Shown in pieces: positions 1 to 11,532 of a DNA stretch of 64,000 bases. The position numbers and the translations under genes were made by a program. Below the pieces are notes generated by a model. That model had not been told where the DNA came from, made no database searches, and saw only the letters and a list, made by a program, of their open reading frames with translations. The stretch's first letter is position 1. Each line of letters begins with the position of its first letter. Origin of the DNA: Gnetum montanum (Eukaryota > Streptophyta > Gnetopsida > Gnetales > Gnetaceae); assembly GCA_015680685.1 (NCBI GenBank), contig MNCI01008581.1, positions 1,016,385 through 1,080,384 on the forward strand, read 5' to 3'.

Positions 1-702
1 AGAATGTTGAAAGTTAGGAGGAGTATAAGGTGCACAAGGTGGTGGTTGTGTTGGAGGCATGGGTTGATAGTATTGTGGAGAATGGTATTGTGGTGAGATA
101 GAGTGTGTTGGCCCAGTTGAAGAAATAGGGTGTGGAATATGATAAGCGTTTGGATTCGGAAAAGATGAAGGGTGCCTCTAGTCTAAGGGTGGATTCCCCC
201 ACGACTGGGATTGTTGCCACTATGATCAAACACAGTATCTCTGTACGAACTCTGGATGTAACATGTTTCACCAATGCTCATGTAGATGTAACAATATTGG
301 GAATTGGCCCTTGGGGTGATCGTACAGGCATATGTTGCATTCATATGTATGATTAGCAGTTGGGCACTTATTCCATTCATTCTTTTTCTCCGAATGTCTA
401 ATGTTTTGTCCTACTTTTTGGGTTGTCAAAATTCTATCTCCAATGATGTTGATATATTCTCCACACTTTTGATTCATCCATTCCAACATCTTATTGATCT
501 TTGCCTCGGCTTCTTCTAATGATTGTTGTATTGGCAAAGATGATGTCTCCACCTTGAAATTTTTTGATCTCTCCTTGTTATAATCCTGGACCTTTGTGAA
601 GTTGTGATTTTGGTCCCATTGATGTTTTTCAACACTCTCCCATGTAGCTAATTATCATTCTTCTTTTGCTACCCTTTGAATAAGCTCTTGGATTTGAGGG
701 GT
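1..702 (-). pseudogene. Element A: gag C-terminal tail, decayed
   Basis: This continues the gag reading frame of element A beyond a stop near 703, on the minus strand. A stretch at about 268-552 reads as a charged segment ending in CNIC followed by H, like a zinc knuckle that lacks its last cysteine. The rest is low-complexity and broken by stops. At 196-206 the plus strand carries CCCCCACGACT, a word that recurs next to the polypurine tract of element B. Protease and the remainder of pol would lie left of the window. The call rests on position and on this weak zinc-knuckle resemblance. Confidence 0.5.
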
Positions 703-1428
703 TCATAGGTTGTATAGTTGACCTCGGGCATACGTTCCTAAGGTCTCTCTTGTTTCATTACATAGCCCATCAATGATATGATACATTACCCTTTCCTCGA
801 AAAACCCATGGCCTGGGCAGTTGTTTAACAGTGCATAATATCTTTCTAAGGCCATGTCCAAGGGTTCATGTTGTGCTTGTTTCCATCCTTGGATTTGTTT
901 CCTCAAGGCTGACACTCTTGCGTAGGTTTGATATTTTTCGTTAAAGACCTCTACCATTGTTGACCAGCGTCGTATTGAATTTGGTTTTAACGATCTATAC
1001 CATACTTTAGCTTGGTCAACGAGTGTCATAGGAAAGAGCTTCAGTTTTTGCCAACTGTTATCAATGTTATTCCATGTGCAGGCATCGTAGAAGGCTAGTA
1101 AATGTTGATGCGGATCTAAGTCATAGCCTCCTGAAAATTTAGGAAAGTTGTTTAAATCGAGCCTGGGTAGACAGCTCTCTTTACGATGCCTACGTGAGAT
1201 TCGAACAGCCTCTTGTATTTGCGTTAAGCTTGTAGTGGCCAGTGGGGGTTCATCTTCATTGGGTAAGTTAAGATTTCGTTTATTACGATGACGTTGTTTT
1301 TGTTCATTCTTATAGGAAACTCCCACTTCAGGTTGTATACTCCAATCTTCATCGTCATATAGCTCATTGGTTCTCCAATGAATTTCCTCACTAAGTGTGG
1401 TGTTATTATCATCTTGTAGGAGAGGCAT
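703..1428 (-). CDS. Element A: Gag capsid region, Athila-like Ty3/gypsy
   Basis: An open frame of 241 codons that matches the retrotransposon Gag capsid domain. It would form the virus-like particle that packages element RNA. The N-terminal ~60 residues are acidic then basic (RHRNKRN). The capsid core runs from about residue 85 to 230, with the family pattern LPRLDLNNFPKFSGG, then DPHQHLLAF, WQKLKLFPMTL, AKVWYRSL and a C-terminal LNNCPGHGF. The start lies about 110 bases inside the primer-binding site, as expected for a gag leader. It ends at a TGA after which the frame continues, so the protein is probably truncated by mutation. Element B carries a decayed homologue at 18560-19825. Confidence 0.85.
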   Translation of the reverse strand: MPLLQDDNNTTLSEEIHWRTNELYDDEDWSIQPEVGVSYKNEQKQRHRNKRNLNLPNEDEPPLATTSLTQIQEAVRISRRHRKESCLPRLDLNNFPKFSGGYDLDPHQHLLAFYDACTWNNIDNSWQKLKLFPMTLVDQAKVWYRSLKPNSIRRWSTMVEVFNEKYQTYARVSALRKQIQGWKQAQHEPLDMALERYYALLNNCPGHGFFEERVMYHIIDGLCNETRETLGTYARGQLYNL

Positions 1429-1540
1429 TGTTGTGTGTGAATTTATGTGACTTTTTATAATTACTTCTTTTTAAGAGATATATCGTTAAGTTCTTTATAG
1501 CGACCTTGTATGATATAACTAATCTAGATAACTAGCACCA

Positions 1541-1558
1541 TCCCCAGCAACGGCGCCA
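1541..1558 (-). other. Element A: primer-binding site, tRNA-Asp type
   Basis: On the minus strand this reads TGGCGCCGTTGCTGGGGA. It is one base from the LTR edge and nearly identical to the tRNA-Asp primer-binding site known from Athila/Calypso-type elements. It fixes the orientation of element A and the inner edge of its 5' LTR. Confidence 0.9.
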
Positions 1559-2347
1559 ATGATGAGTGGCGAGGTACCCCTACACTCAACCATACGAAAC
1601 GAGCGTTGCACGCACGATCCGGTCGACCTCCGTAGATGGACTAGTTGTGGCACCTAGATAGTTAGCGTTAGGTCGTAGTTTGTTGTCTTCCCACCTGGAC
1701 TAGTATTATATATTTGTCACATATGGTTTAGTCTAGATGAGGTGTATGATGTGTTCCTAATCTATGCTACTCCTGAAGGCAGTGGAAAATAATATTTAAT
1801 TAAGCTAAGCTAGGAGGAAAAGGGTAAGAAAATCTAATCTAGCCTAAGTGCGATAAGCAACCGATTCCTTGATCAACCGTACACATCTTGGACCTCGTGC
1901 ACGACTACCACTGAGACTACCAAGCATAGATCCTAGGTACACCACTGGGATTACCAAGCGCAGATCCCAAATACACCACTGGGTTACCAAGCGTAGATCC
2001 TAGCTACACCACTGGGCTACCAAGCAGTCACACTTAAATGCTCGTAATCAAGTCGTACTCGTTCCATATTTTAGGAGTTTAAGGGTGAGAGAGAGAAAAT
2101 AGTAAATAACATTAAATAAATAACAAATAAATAAATAACAAAGTGAATGCTACAATGATGAAGTAATCTCTATCTTTATTGTCGGTCATGTGCATGTCCA
2201 AGTACGGCACACTCGAATAAAGACACCGTACAATTACATTCACCACATTGTGTGCAGACACGGGAAAAAATCTAACTCTGGAGGGATCAAATTGCCAGAG
2301 CTTCACTACTCTAAAAATGGGATCCTGAACAAGGGAGAGCCACGTCT

Positions 2348-2355
2348 TATTTATA
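2348..2355 (-). promoter_or_regulatory. Element A: LTR TATA box
   Basis: TATAAATA on the minus strand, in the same relative place as the TATA boxes of the element B LTRs. Transcription would start about 30 bases further left and run into gag. Confidence 0.65.
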
Positions 2356-2368
2356 GATATGGCGGTGC

Positions 2369-2510
2369 ACTGCGATATTGCATACACGATATCGTATGGA
2401 AGACGCGATATCGCGGCGGACGCGATATCGCGGCGGACGCGATATCGTGGCGGACGCGATATCGCGGCGGACATGATATCGTAGACATGATATTGCATAC
2501 GCGATATCAC
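2369..2510. repeat. GATATC-based tandem array in U3 of element A
   Basis: Four adjacent 17-bp units (GCGATATCGCGGCGGAC) at 2405-2472 are flanked by looser copies of the same word. The unit contains the perfect palindrome CGCGATATCGCG. It occupies the place directly upstream of the TATA box where element B has an unrelated 45-bp array, so it may act as an LTR enhancer. Confidence 0.85.
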
Positions 2511-2539
2511 AGCCTATGCGAATCGCGTCTCATCAATAC

Positions 2540-3210
2540 TGTCTTTTTCTTGGTCCTAAAAGATGATTTACAAAAGATGATAGATAGTGGAGAGTTAGTT
2601 CTAGATGAGTCTAACCCAATCAGACCTCAAAATCAATCCATGGAGGGGTACAAAGATAATCTTAATGCTAATCATGAACCATTCACTATTACCACCTTCA
2701 ATGTCCATGACAAGTCCAAAACCGTTAGGGAACCATTTGTGGTTTAGGTACCTCCTCATAATGAATAGACTTATATAAGTTTAAGAACTCTGTTAGTTAT
2801 AATTATACCACCATCTATGACTCCCAAAGAACCTTTTGTCATTAGGATGCTCCCTTTCTCCACCTTTCCACCTACAATCCAAGTTGACCAACACCCCCTT
2901 GTAGTGGCCAATGCCTCAACTTCTTCCTAACCAAATAACAAGAAATCACCCTCAAAGCAATACAAGAAGCTAGGTCCTAAGCCTAAGGCTAATGACAACA
3001 ATCAATTAAAGGTGTGGAAGGAAGTAGGCCCATTGAAGCCTACTCTTGTTTTAGCCATACACATGGACACCAACACTCAAACTACCTCAACAAGCCAACC
3101 TAGAGAAGACAATAAAAAACAAGAGCAGAGGAAGAAGCTAGGACAAACAATGCTAAAGCATACGGTCAATATCTTAGGTAGAATGAAGGAAGTTATGGCC
3201 AATTAAAATG
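2540..3210 (+). pseudogene. Element C: Gag C-terminal region
   Basis: Read on the plus strand, the segment starts LKDDLQKMIDSGELVLD, which is the part that follows the gag zinc finger in Tat/Ogre-type polyproteins. A lysine/glutamine-rich linker ending near 3206 follows. Several stops break the frame. The insertion of element A removed everything upstream, including the capsid and zinc finger. A long open frame at 2190-2747 fuses A's LTR to this region by chance and is not a gene. Confidence comes from the match in order and character to the family, not from an intact protein. Confidence 0.6.
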
Positions 3211-3489
3211 AGAAATCATCTGACAATGATAAAGACTTCCTCACTACCATGGAGTAGGTCACTCTTTCACTAAAATAAAAGAATACCTCTTTAAGCTTAT
3301 ATGACTTAGTTGTAACCTCCCCTGCTCATTGTGAAGCTCTAGTTAGAATGTTAAATTTTATTTTCATGAGTGAGGATATCCTTGCCAACAAGAAGTCTCT
3401 CCATGTAGTGATAGTACCATCCTCACCTATGGAAGAAATAAGGCGATCCTCCTTAACATTTCATTATAGTGAGGTGAAAACCAAATCAC

Positions 3490-4110
3490 AAAGTGGTGAA
3501 GTGTTGAGAGCCCTGCATTATTCATAGAAATAAGAGTTGGCCAATACAAGATACATTGGGTGCATGTTGATGATGGGGCAACAATAAATGTTATAGCCTT
3601 TGCTATCATTGAGTGGTTAGGCTTGGTAAAGCACATTCAAAACACTTTCAGCTCTACCCTTAAGTTTTTTAATGGGTCATAGGTAGCTATGAGAGGATCC
3701 ATTTTGCTAGACTTCATGGCTAGAGAATAATTCTAGACATCTACCAATTTCTTAGTGGTGGAAGAGACACTAGGTCTTAATCTAATCTTTAAGGAGATCC
3801 TAGTTGGCCAAACTATGAGTAGTTTCTTCTCTAATCCATCAAGAACTTCACCTACCTTATAAGGAAGGTGAAATTATAATCGATAGAGATGATGTAGTTC
3901 CATTGTTCATCAATAATATTAACATAGAGCAAGGATATGAGGTGGAGTTTCAAGAAGAAACTTCTACAATAGAAAATGAAGCCAAGAACCACAACAAAAT
4001 TAACCAAGCCAAGATTGACAATGTTGGGGCCATGAACAAAGTATGGAAAGATATATAGTTTAACATTGTGAGTGAAGGAAATGGAGAGTACAAGATCGTG
4101 TAACAAATGC
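3490..4110 (+). pseudogene. Element C: aspartic protease, decayed
   Basis: A retropepsin-like protease that would cut the Gag-Pol polyprotein. The plus-strand translation shows VGQYKIHWVHVDDGATINVI at about 3535-3593, which corresponds to the family's active-site block (hydrophobic run, D-T/S/G-G/S, then xNhh). Here the site reads DDGA. Later fragments (DFMARE, FLVVEETLGLN) fit the remaining strands. At least four in-frame stops follow. After about 4110 no pol coding is seen on this strand until RT at 25250. The interval between is filled by the antisense gene and later insertions. Confidence 0.6.
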
Positions 4111-4639
4111 CTTATACATTTTCTAATCTCTTAACTATTAGACAATAGTTTCATGATTGAGTACATTGCCTATTTTCTTGTCCCTGTATATATTACCTGG
4201 TCATTTAACTAGTAGCCTAGATTTTAATTTTTGTTTACATATTTACATTTTTCCTTATAGTTTTTACCTTGTTATATCATGTTTGCTAGTTTATTGCATA
4301 TTCCTACTTTACATTTTTGTGTCAATTTACAATGCATGTTTATTCTTTATGTTTATATAAAATTACAAAATAACAAAAAATAGAAAACATGAAATAAAAT
4401 AAAAAATATAAAACATAAAAGACCAAAAAAATTGTAAAACCAAAATAGTAGTCATGGTCACATTGTGAAAAATAGTAACAAATATAATATCCATGTCCAA
4501 TAGCCATAGTTGCACTATGCAAAAATAACAACAATAAAAATAATACATATTCTCCAAGGCTATGAAGACCAAACAAAAATAATAATAACAATTAGATAGC
4601 AAAAACAACCAAGCATAACATGTCCAATAGTAGCCAAAA
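4111..4639. other. AT-rich spacer between protease and antisense gene of C
   Basis: Very AT-rich sequence with no convincing coding on either strand; the long minus-strand frames at 4340-4770 are composition artefacts. A 5' splice site for a protease-to-RT intron would be expected near the left edge, but I could not fix one. Confidence 0.4.
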
Positions 4640-6307
4640 TCAAGTGATAGGAGGAGGAGAAGGATCATCATCAACAACATCTTTGATGTCATCACCACCA
4701 TCATGTGAGCCCTATACGCAATGAAACATACAAACATATAGTAATCATAATGACCAAAAAGCATAATCATAGAATACGAAAAATTAGAAAACTATAATAT
4801 AAAAATTTAAAACATATTTTCACAAACCTCAAGGAATTCAAGAGTAATATCTTTAAGAGTAAATCTTTGGAGACTCGCTTCCAACTTGTGGATAATCTAT
4901 TCTTTACTCATGTTGGCCCAATCAATATATTCTAGATCCAATCTAGCCAAGATTTTTCCTCTCTTTATATCTATCCCCTTAGGTGGAGCACTGGAAAAGT
5001 CAACAATGAAAGTTGCCCCAAATGTAGTAGTGATTTGAGAAGTAGGAGAATTAGTAGCTATCATTGATTTTTTGAACTTGTTGAAGGTGTTCTCGACACC
5101 TATCCCTTGCACAAATAACTCATACGTATGTTTTTTCATAGCTACCTCATGCCATGACTTTAAAGAGTTTTCCTTTTTCACCTCGTAGAGTTGCCTATGA
5201 GCCTTTTACTTTTTACCTCATTTTATTACCCCAGGCATTAGTAATTTCACCAATCCCTGGACTTGCAAACCAAGAGCTCCATCTGCATGTCCTTCTCCAC
5301 ATTGCTCTTAGCTAGAGCAACCTTCCCTTGGATGACATTCTAATAACAAGGTCACTTAATCTTCTTTATGTACAAGGAATTCCTATTGTCCATGTGGGCC
5401 TCTATGAATTTCTTATGATCTTTGAGGCTCTTGACTTTGTTTGTCAGTTTTCTGTTTTGCTTCTACAACACTACAACCCATTTCCATAAGAACTCGTTTG
5501 ATTGTTGGGACTCCCAAAATGCTTTTGTACAAGATGTAGCACATCTTGTAGCCTCTTCTTACAACCTCCATGAAACAGTTTTAGCATTAGAAGAAAGTTT
5601 AGGGAACTCATTGATTTTAAAGTCTTGTAAGGGATTCCATGTTACTTTGGAAACTACCATGAGCAAAACATTAAAACCACAAAAACATTAAAAATACTAA
5701 AATCATGTAGCCATAAAACATGAAAACACATGAAAACAAAAAGAAAAATTCAAAAAAAAAAAAATTTGTCTTACCAACATCAGAAGCTATATGCTATAGC
5801 CTATCAACCATGTTATCCATCATACCCTTCATAAACTTCATCTTATTTGGAGCCTTCACCCAAGGTTTAAGACATAATGTAGATGTAGATTCCTCCAGAG
5901 GAGGTTCATGTCCAATAATGGCCGTAATAGTTCAACATTATTTACAAAAAAATAAATAAAAATGAAAACAAAAATAGAAATGAAAACATAAAACAAATCC
6001 TAAAGTGCACCAAGTTGATCAAGAGAGGTGTCCATCGAAGGGTTGACTCTTGAAGGTGAATCACCTAAGATGAAATCCATGACATCTAGCACCTCCATGG
6101 ATGCCCTCTCCTTACCTTCCTTGCATTGTTGCTCCTCATTCACAATAGCCTAGGTAGCTAACTCCTATTTCCCCCTACAACAAACTAAAGCTAATAAAAT
6201 AAATAGAAAATTTGGTAAACATTTTTAACAACAAAAATATATAAGTAAAAATATAAAAAGAATATACAAAAGATACAATATAAAAAATAAAAAAAATAGG
6301 TACTTAC

Positions 6308-7358
6308 CTTAAATAACTTAGTTTGCCTTGTTGATCTTGATCATCATCTTCTTAGGTGCTTACCAATTAGGAACTTGAATGTTTTCTTCAACATGTTGCT
6401 TCTTTATCTTTACTTTAGTAGTGCCATATGCTTTTGCATGTATCCTTTTGATCATTTCTACATCATCATGCATCGCATAGGAATTAATACCCATGTTATC
6501 AAGATAAAAATCATGTAATCCATCCACATCCTTCACAAGTGAGTGATGGAAACACATCAACTCTATGATGTGTTTAGCCCAAGTCTTGAAAAATTGGGAA
6601 GCATCCTGTACCACCTACTTTCCATTCCTCCTAATCACCAAGAACTCTATGAACCTTCTAAGGTATACAATAAAAAATGTAAAATGCACATGGTATTTGG
6701 AGTTAAGGTTATAATGGAGTTTTCAAATTTCATCCCATAGCCTAGTGACCAAGAAGGTAGCCTAATCAAACTTAGTACCATCTATTAAAGCCTTTTGTAT
6801 TGTCCAAGGCTATTGAACCACTATGGTTTTTTTCTGTGATAGTAGCATGGAAAAGGCTCTAGAGTGGAAAAAAGGATAAGTCTCATTTACTTCCTCAACT
6901 TCATACTTACTAAAAGATAACAATGCATTAGAAGGAGAGTTAAGCCAAACCTCTATTTCCTCTTTATGACCTCCATCTTTCCATGCTCTAATGGCAACCT
7001 TGACACTACTAGAAGATATATCAAAGAGATCACTAAACATGGACTCATTAATGCTCAAAAACATAGGAAATCCATGAATGTGAGTGATGAATTTGATAAT
7101 TCCATCATCAAAATAATTAATCACATTCAATATCTCAGCAGGTGACATTGATGGACTAGATAACATGAATAAGTTAAATAAACTTGTATTAGTGATCCTT
7201 TTTTGGACATCCACATGAGCTTTGTCTACCAACCATTCCTATGATAGGTCTACATCATCCCACTTAAGTTGAATCTTCTCCTTAGCATGATCTGAAATGA
7301 TCATGGTAACTGTAGACTTATGCGAGAAATCTATAGCACAACATAGTTTCTTGTTAGT
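6308..7358 (-). pseudogene. Exon 4 of C's antisense gene: large core domain
   Basis: Counterpart of D exon 4. A 140-codon open stretch (7232-6810) and an 84-codon stretch (6614-6360) survive. Matching blocks run in the same order: a hydrophobic segment after SPSMSPAEILNVI, then LSINESMFSDLFDI, YPFFHSRAFSMLLSQ, and FIEFLVIRRNG. The exon ends at a good donor (AAG|GTAAGTA on the minus strand). The function of this domain is unknown. Its layout is reminiscent of the putative plant transposon protein family, which is an inference from hydrophobic pattern only. Confidence 0.75.
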
Positions 7359-7779
7359 CTTATAAAATCATAGAAAATTGAAAATGCTAAAAACATTGAT
7401 CATACTTAAATAAATTTCACTAACGAGGCTTAGGTAAAGTTGGAACCTTAGGTTGAACTAACACACGTGCTCCTAGATCTCAACAAGCTCACCATCTATG
7501 TGCATAATTGGTAGCTACACACATTTGGTATACACAAGAATACTACATAAGGTACCTACCAAACTCTTCATTGAGTTGGTCAAACACTTGTACTCTTATG
7601 ATCTTACCTTACTTAAACTTGTTCGAAGCTGTATAGACTACAAATAAGGTTTGGTCATTTTTCACCAATCCTCCATGGTTTATCCTATATTTGCAAAAAT
7701 AAAGCATGAACAAAATTAGAACAAATAACATTGAAACCAAAAAATAAACAAAAATGTCAATTTAAGACAAGGCTTATGC

Positions 7780-8236
7780 TTGTAGCAGGTAGATAGTTTC
7801 AATAGGGTTTTCGAATAGAGTGTTTATGTGATAGCCGAACATCATGGTGTTGTTAGCATTGTATTGCAAATAGTTGGACATCTCTTAAATTTGGGATAAT
7901 CATCAAACTCCCATCAAATATTAATTCGCGTTCCACGATATTTCTCTCTGAGTGTCAGTATTGTCCACCATGAATTGTTAGATGTAGTTTAAATACCCTA
8001 CAATAAGAGTCTCCATGATTATGGTTGCAACATCTACAGCTAAGTATTACCACTTAATCACACTATAATTGTGGAGTAGGTACATCAACAATTCTCTAGC
8101 ACTAGGTCTAAACCATATTGAGGTGTGGCTATCAAGCTTCATGTTAGGGTTTAGGCTATTTTGTGTAGCCATCCTTGTGTAACACAAAATCCTCACCAAC
8201 TTAATGATGATTAGGATAGTTTTTCATGATGCCTTG
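7780..8236 (-). pseudogene. Exon 2 of C's antisense gene: FCP1/NIF-like fold remnant
   Basis: The minus strand reads ILIIIKLVRILCYTR, then IWFRPSARELLMYLLHNYSV, and ends INTLFENPIETIYLL. The same three blocks occur in exon 2 of D and E. They line up with three conserved parts of plant FCP1-homology (NIF, HAD superfamily) proteins: the first beta strand that normally holds the catalytic aspartates, the R-P-x-x-x-x-F-L segment, and the N-T-L ... N-P segment. The catalytic positions are not acidic here. Confidence 0.5.
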
Positions 8237-9792
8237 CACATAGCCAAGCCATATAGCCATATAACCATAAGACCATAGAGACCATGTAGACATTAGAACA
8301 AAAATTAATAAAATTCAAACTAAAATAACCTCTAGGATGACATTGCAATAAAAAAATACAAAAAAAAAACCAAGTTTATCAATGTAATTATCATCATAAT
8401 ACAAACCAAAATCTAGCCTTTATACTACAATTAACATAGTGAAAAGCTAAAATTGACATATTGATGGGCATGCAACATATGAAAAAATTAGTTTGAAATT
8501 TTAACAAATAGTTGACATGTAAGGCCTTAAAATAAGAATTTTATGAACAATTGGCATGAAACCAAGTTCTCTATAGAACTAGAAGCCAAAACTGACAGCA
8601 TTGGGGCCTAATGGGTAGAATATTTCATATAATAGTGGTTAACAAGCCCAAATAGCCTCAAACAATGGGAACGTAGAAAAGGTAAAATAGAAAAGCACAA
8701 GTTTTCTTGGCTCTTAGAGCACACATGCTACCATTATTCCCATAGAAAAACCATAAAAACTCCCATAGATTGGTACACCAAGCCTAAAAGGTACCACCCG
8801 TTGGCCATGAAACTTGGAAAATTCCACAATTACCAAAATCCTTGCCCAAGTATCCAACATTGTGAAATCTAGTTTGAAAACCCAGAACACTTTGCAATCA
8901 AGATTCAAAATTGACAAGTGCAGGATCCTATGATGCGAAAAATGCCAAAAAAATTTTAAAAATTATTTTCAATTCTTGATGCAGATAGCATGCTTCAAAT
9001 ACCTTGAATTCATCATCAATGCTATAGTTACAATGCAGAAAAATGTAGAATTCCATAAAATTTTTATGAAAAAATCCCAATTTGCAATGAAATGATTGTA
9101 GTAAAAACCTTGGAAAAAATTCAAGAAAAATTTTGAAAATTCCAAACTTCATCTAGAACCCTTTTACACTATATCTGTAATCCTAAAGAACCATGGACAT
9201 TGATCATATGTGGTCAAAAAAATTCTACACACCTAATTTTTACATGAAAAAATTGCAAAACTTTGAGAAAATAGGTCAGAATGCTAAACATTAGGTTGGG
9301 AAAAAACCCATAAAAAATTTGAAAAAATATGCTTCTACCTCCAAATTAGCCGATAGGGCCTAAACAATATATCTGTGGAGTAAAAACTTGAAAATCTACT
9401 CATACACGAGCTAGAAAAAATCATAAAATTTGTCCAAAATTGATGAAAATATGATATTAATGCTACACATGGGTTTGGGAGAAATTCAAAATTTCTCGAA
9501 ATAGATGCTCAAAAATCCAAGCTTTCATTCTAGCATAATTGGAACACCTAGATCTTGGATTTGGTGTAGTCAGAACAAAAAATGTTAGCTAGATCTAACT
9601 TAAAGGTGGATAAACATTTATATAAATCAAACAAAAACTAGGAGAAATTGTGGAAGATGGATACCTAGTAGTCCTTGATGAAGATCCTTTACCTATAGAA
9701 GGATATGAAAGCCTAGAGATGATTCAAATTGCCTCCTCTTCCTCATTCAAGACTAGACTCCAACTTGTTTATCATATTCTCTTTACCATCAT

Positions 9793-10561
9793 TGCTGAAA
9801 ATCTTAGAACTTTGCCTTGATTATTGTAGAGAAAAGCTTGAAACTCCTAGCTTTGCTACCACAATGCTATGTATAGGGATGGATAGAAGCCAAAATTACT
9901 AGAAAATTTTTTGGAATTTGGTTTTTAATCATCACTTTAGATCCTACATGCCATACTTGGGAGATTAAGAAGGAAATTAGCTTCAAATGCTAGTTTCTAA
10001 TGCAAAATTCTTTTCAAAATGCCCTACACATTGACAACATAACCCTTCACAAGCCAAGAAAACCCCCCCACACATTGGAGTTGGAAAATAAACCAAGAAA
10101 TTAGCTCCACATGTTAAGTTTTTACAAAGATTTCCATGTTCATAGCTCCAGTGTTATCACATTGGCAAATTTTGGTAATTTGTGGGCCCCATGAGACTTG
10201 GCCTAGAGCTCTAAAAACCTCACATGTTGGTATAAACACTTTCTAGAAGAAATAGGAAGGGAGACAAGCCTTATACATTGGGTTTTTGTTAAGTTTTCTT
10301 GCCTCTAGCCTTACATGTTGGACTTTCTAGCCCCAACGTGTGGGGTAATGTGTAGAGCCTAAGGCCTTGGCCACATGTTGCTCATGAGAACTCCAATGTA
10401 TGGGAAAACATGTGGGGAGTAGAACAAGAAATTTACCATTTCAAACTTGACCATACACTACCTAGAGTACCCGATTAAAACCTTGAAAAATAGCAAAATT
10501 TCTAGGGAGTGGAACCCACCCTTGAGCACCCACAAGGTGGGGATTTGGATATCACACATTG
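9793..10561. other. Spacer of element C upstream of its antisense gene, with ACATGT words
   Basis: No coding seen. The words CACATGTTGG, CACATTGG and their complements recur many times and continue past the element B insertion at 21.09-21.47 kb. This confirms that the two flanks were once adjacent. Confidence 0.6.
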
Positions 10562-10566
10562 AAGAT
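10562..10566. other. Target-site duplication of element B, left copy
   Basis: AAGAT directly before the LTR; the same five bases follow the other LTR at 20941-20945. Confidence 0.9.
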
Positions 10567-11532
10567 TGATGAGTGGCAAGGTACCCCTACACTCAACCAT
10601 ACGAATATGAGCGTTTCATGCACAATCCAGTCGAATTTCAAGGATTAAGTGCTTATGCACCCTTGTGGAACAAGGATGGGTTGGTTGATCATTGTCTTCC
10701 CAAGATTACCCGTATGTCATGATTGTATGGTTAAGTAAGGTTAAGGCATATGATTTTTATAGCTTTTATGTTTTTATGTCTTGTGCTAGTAGGAAAGGAG
10801 AGAGGTAAATAAGTGACTAATTTAACTTAACTACTCATTAACTAAGTTTTAACTAATCCTAACACCAGCATCCGTTCCCACTTGCCGTACACATCCTAAA
10901 CCAGTGCAACACTACTAGGATTACCAAACACTAATCGTTATTTGGTTACCAAGTGTTACATGCATGCTCAAAATGGTAGTGCTTGTGTAATTTAACGATT
11001 TGCTTAATTGATCAAAATGAATTGCTATGCTAATAAAAAAAATGTAAAGGGAATAAAATAAAATAAATGCATAAAAAAATAAAATAAAAGAAATGTGTAA
11101 GAAAAAAAATCTCAAGTCTTGCAAGGATGAATCAAAGAGCTTGTTCTTTATTGTTGTACACAAGGTGTGCTCAGGTACACAATGCTCAAATAAAGATCCA
11201 TCCATACTTAGACGTCCTGCTACGGGCACTTGGAAAATACTTTAACTTTCAAACAAACTACAAGAGTTTTGCTACTTGACTACTAAAAGACTTCTCCCCA
11301 ATTGTGTGCCTAGGCACTATATTTATAGACTTGGGAGAAACTACTCTAATAATTAGAATAACTATTAAAGTAACCACTAGAGTAACCACTCTAATAACTA
11401 GAATAACTACTAGAGTAATCACTAGAGTAACTACTCTAATAATTAGAATAACTACTAGAGTAACTACTAGAGTAACTTCTCTAATAATTAGAATAACTGC
11501 TAGAGTAACTGCTAGAGTAACTACTCTCATCA
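10567..11532 (-). repeat. Element B: 3' LTR
   Basis: 966 bp, TGATGAG to CTCATCA. A TATA box (TATAAATATA on the minus strand, 11319-11328) lies just downstream, in transcription order, of a 45-bp tandem array at about 11344-11530. The last bases on the right abut the polypurine tract. Confidence 0.92.
11344..11530. repeat. 45-bp tandem array in U3 of element B
   Basis: Four-plus units begin at 11344, 11389, 11434 and 11479, each with CTCTAATAATTAGAATAAC. The same array sits in the other LTR at about 20745-20935. Because 45 is a multiple of three, both strands stay open and give artificial hydrophobic ORFs. Confidence 0.92.

Larger units (their letters stand above)
1560..2534 (-). repeat. Element A: 5' LTR
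   Basis: A 975-bp LTR bounded by TGATGAG at 1560 (next to the primer site) and CTCATCA at 2534. The same end sequences bound both LTRs of element B, and the inner parts are recognisably similar: the opening GGTACCCCTA and ACTCAACCATAC, repeated GGTTACCAAGCG-like text, and the segment around the TATA box. On the minus strand U3 is at the right, followed leftward by R and U5. The partner 3' LTR would lie left of the window, so no target duplication can be tested. The flank to the right is the gag tail of element C, so A inserted into C. Confidence 0.85.
4640..9792 (-). pseudogene. Element C: multi-exon antisense gene, decayed but apparently full length
   Basis: Homologue of the gene in element D, running opposite to C's own pol. 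Approximate exons: 1, 9792-9693; 2, 8236-7780; 3, 7684-7425; 4, 7358-6308; 5, 6174-6013; 6, 5940-5775; 7 onward, 5653-4828; last, 4711-4640. Aligned blocks shared with D include IWFRPSARELLMYLLHNYSV (exon 2), SPSMSPAEILNVI (exon 4), MMDNMVDRL (exon 6) and EFLWKWVVVL (exon 7). Splice sites resembling consensus survive at 9692, 6307, 5774, 5654, 4827 and 4712. Exon 7 continues as a charged, probably coiled-coil segment. The last exon adds a short acidic, proline-ending tail and an in-frame TGA. The open frame contains many stops. A TATA-like TATACATA lies about 95 bases before the start. Confidence 0.75.

Noticed and set aside
1541-1558. tRNA gene fragment
   Set aside because: Matches only the last 18 bases of a tRNA complement and sits at an LTR edge, so it is a primer-binding site.
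2190-2747. 185-codon plus-strand frame
   Set aside because: It crosses from the LTR of A into the gag tail of C; only the part after 2540 is old coding sequence.
4340-4770. Hydrophobic Tyr/Phe/Leu-rich minus-strand frames suggesting a membrane protein
   Set aside because: AT-rich composition artefacts; the true final exon of the antisense gene uses a different short frame here.
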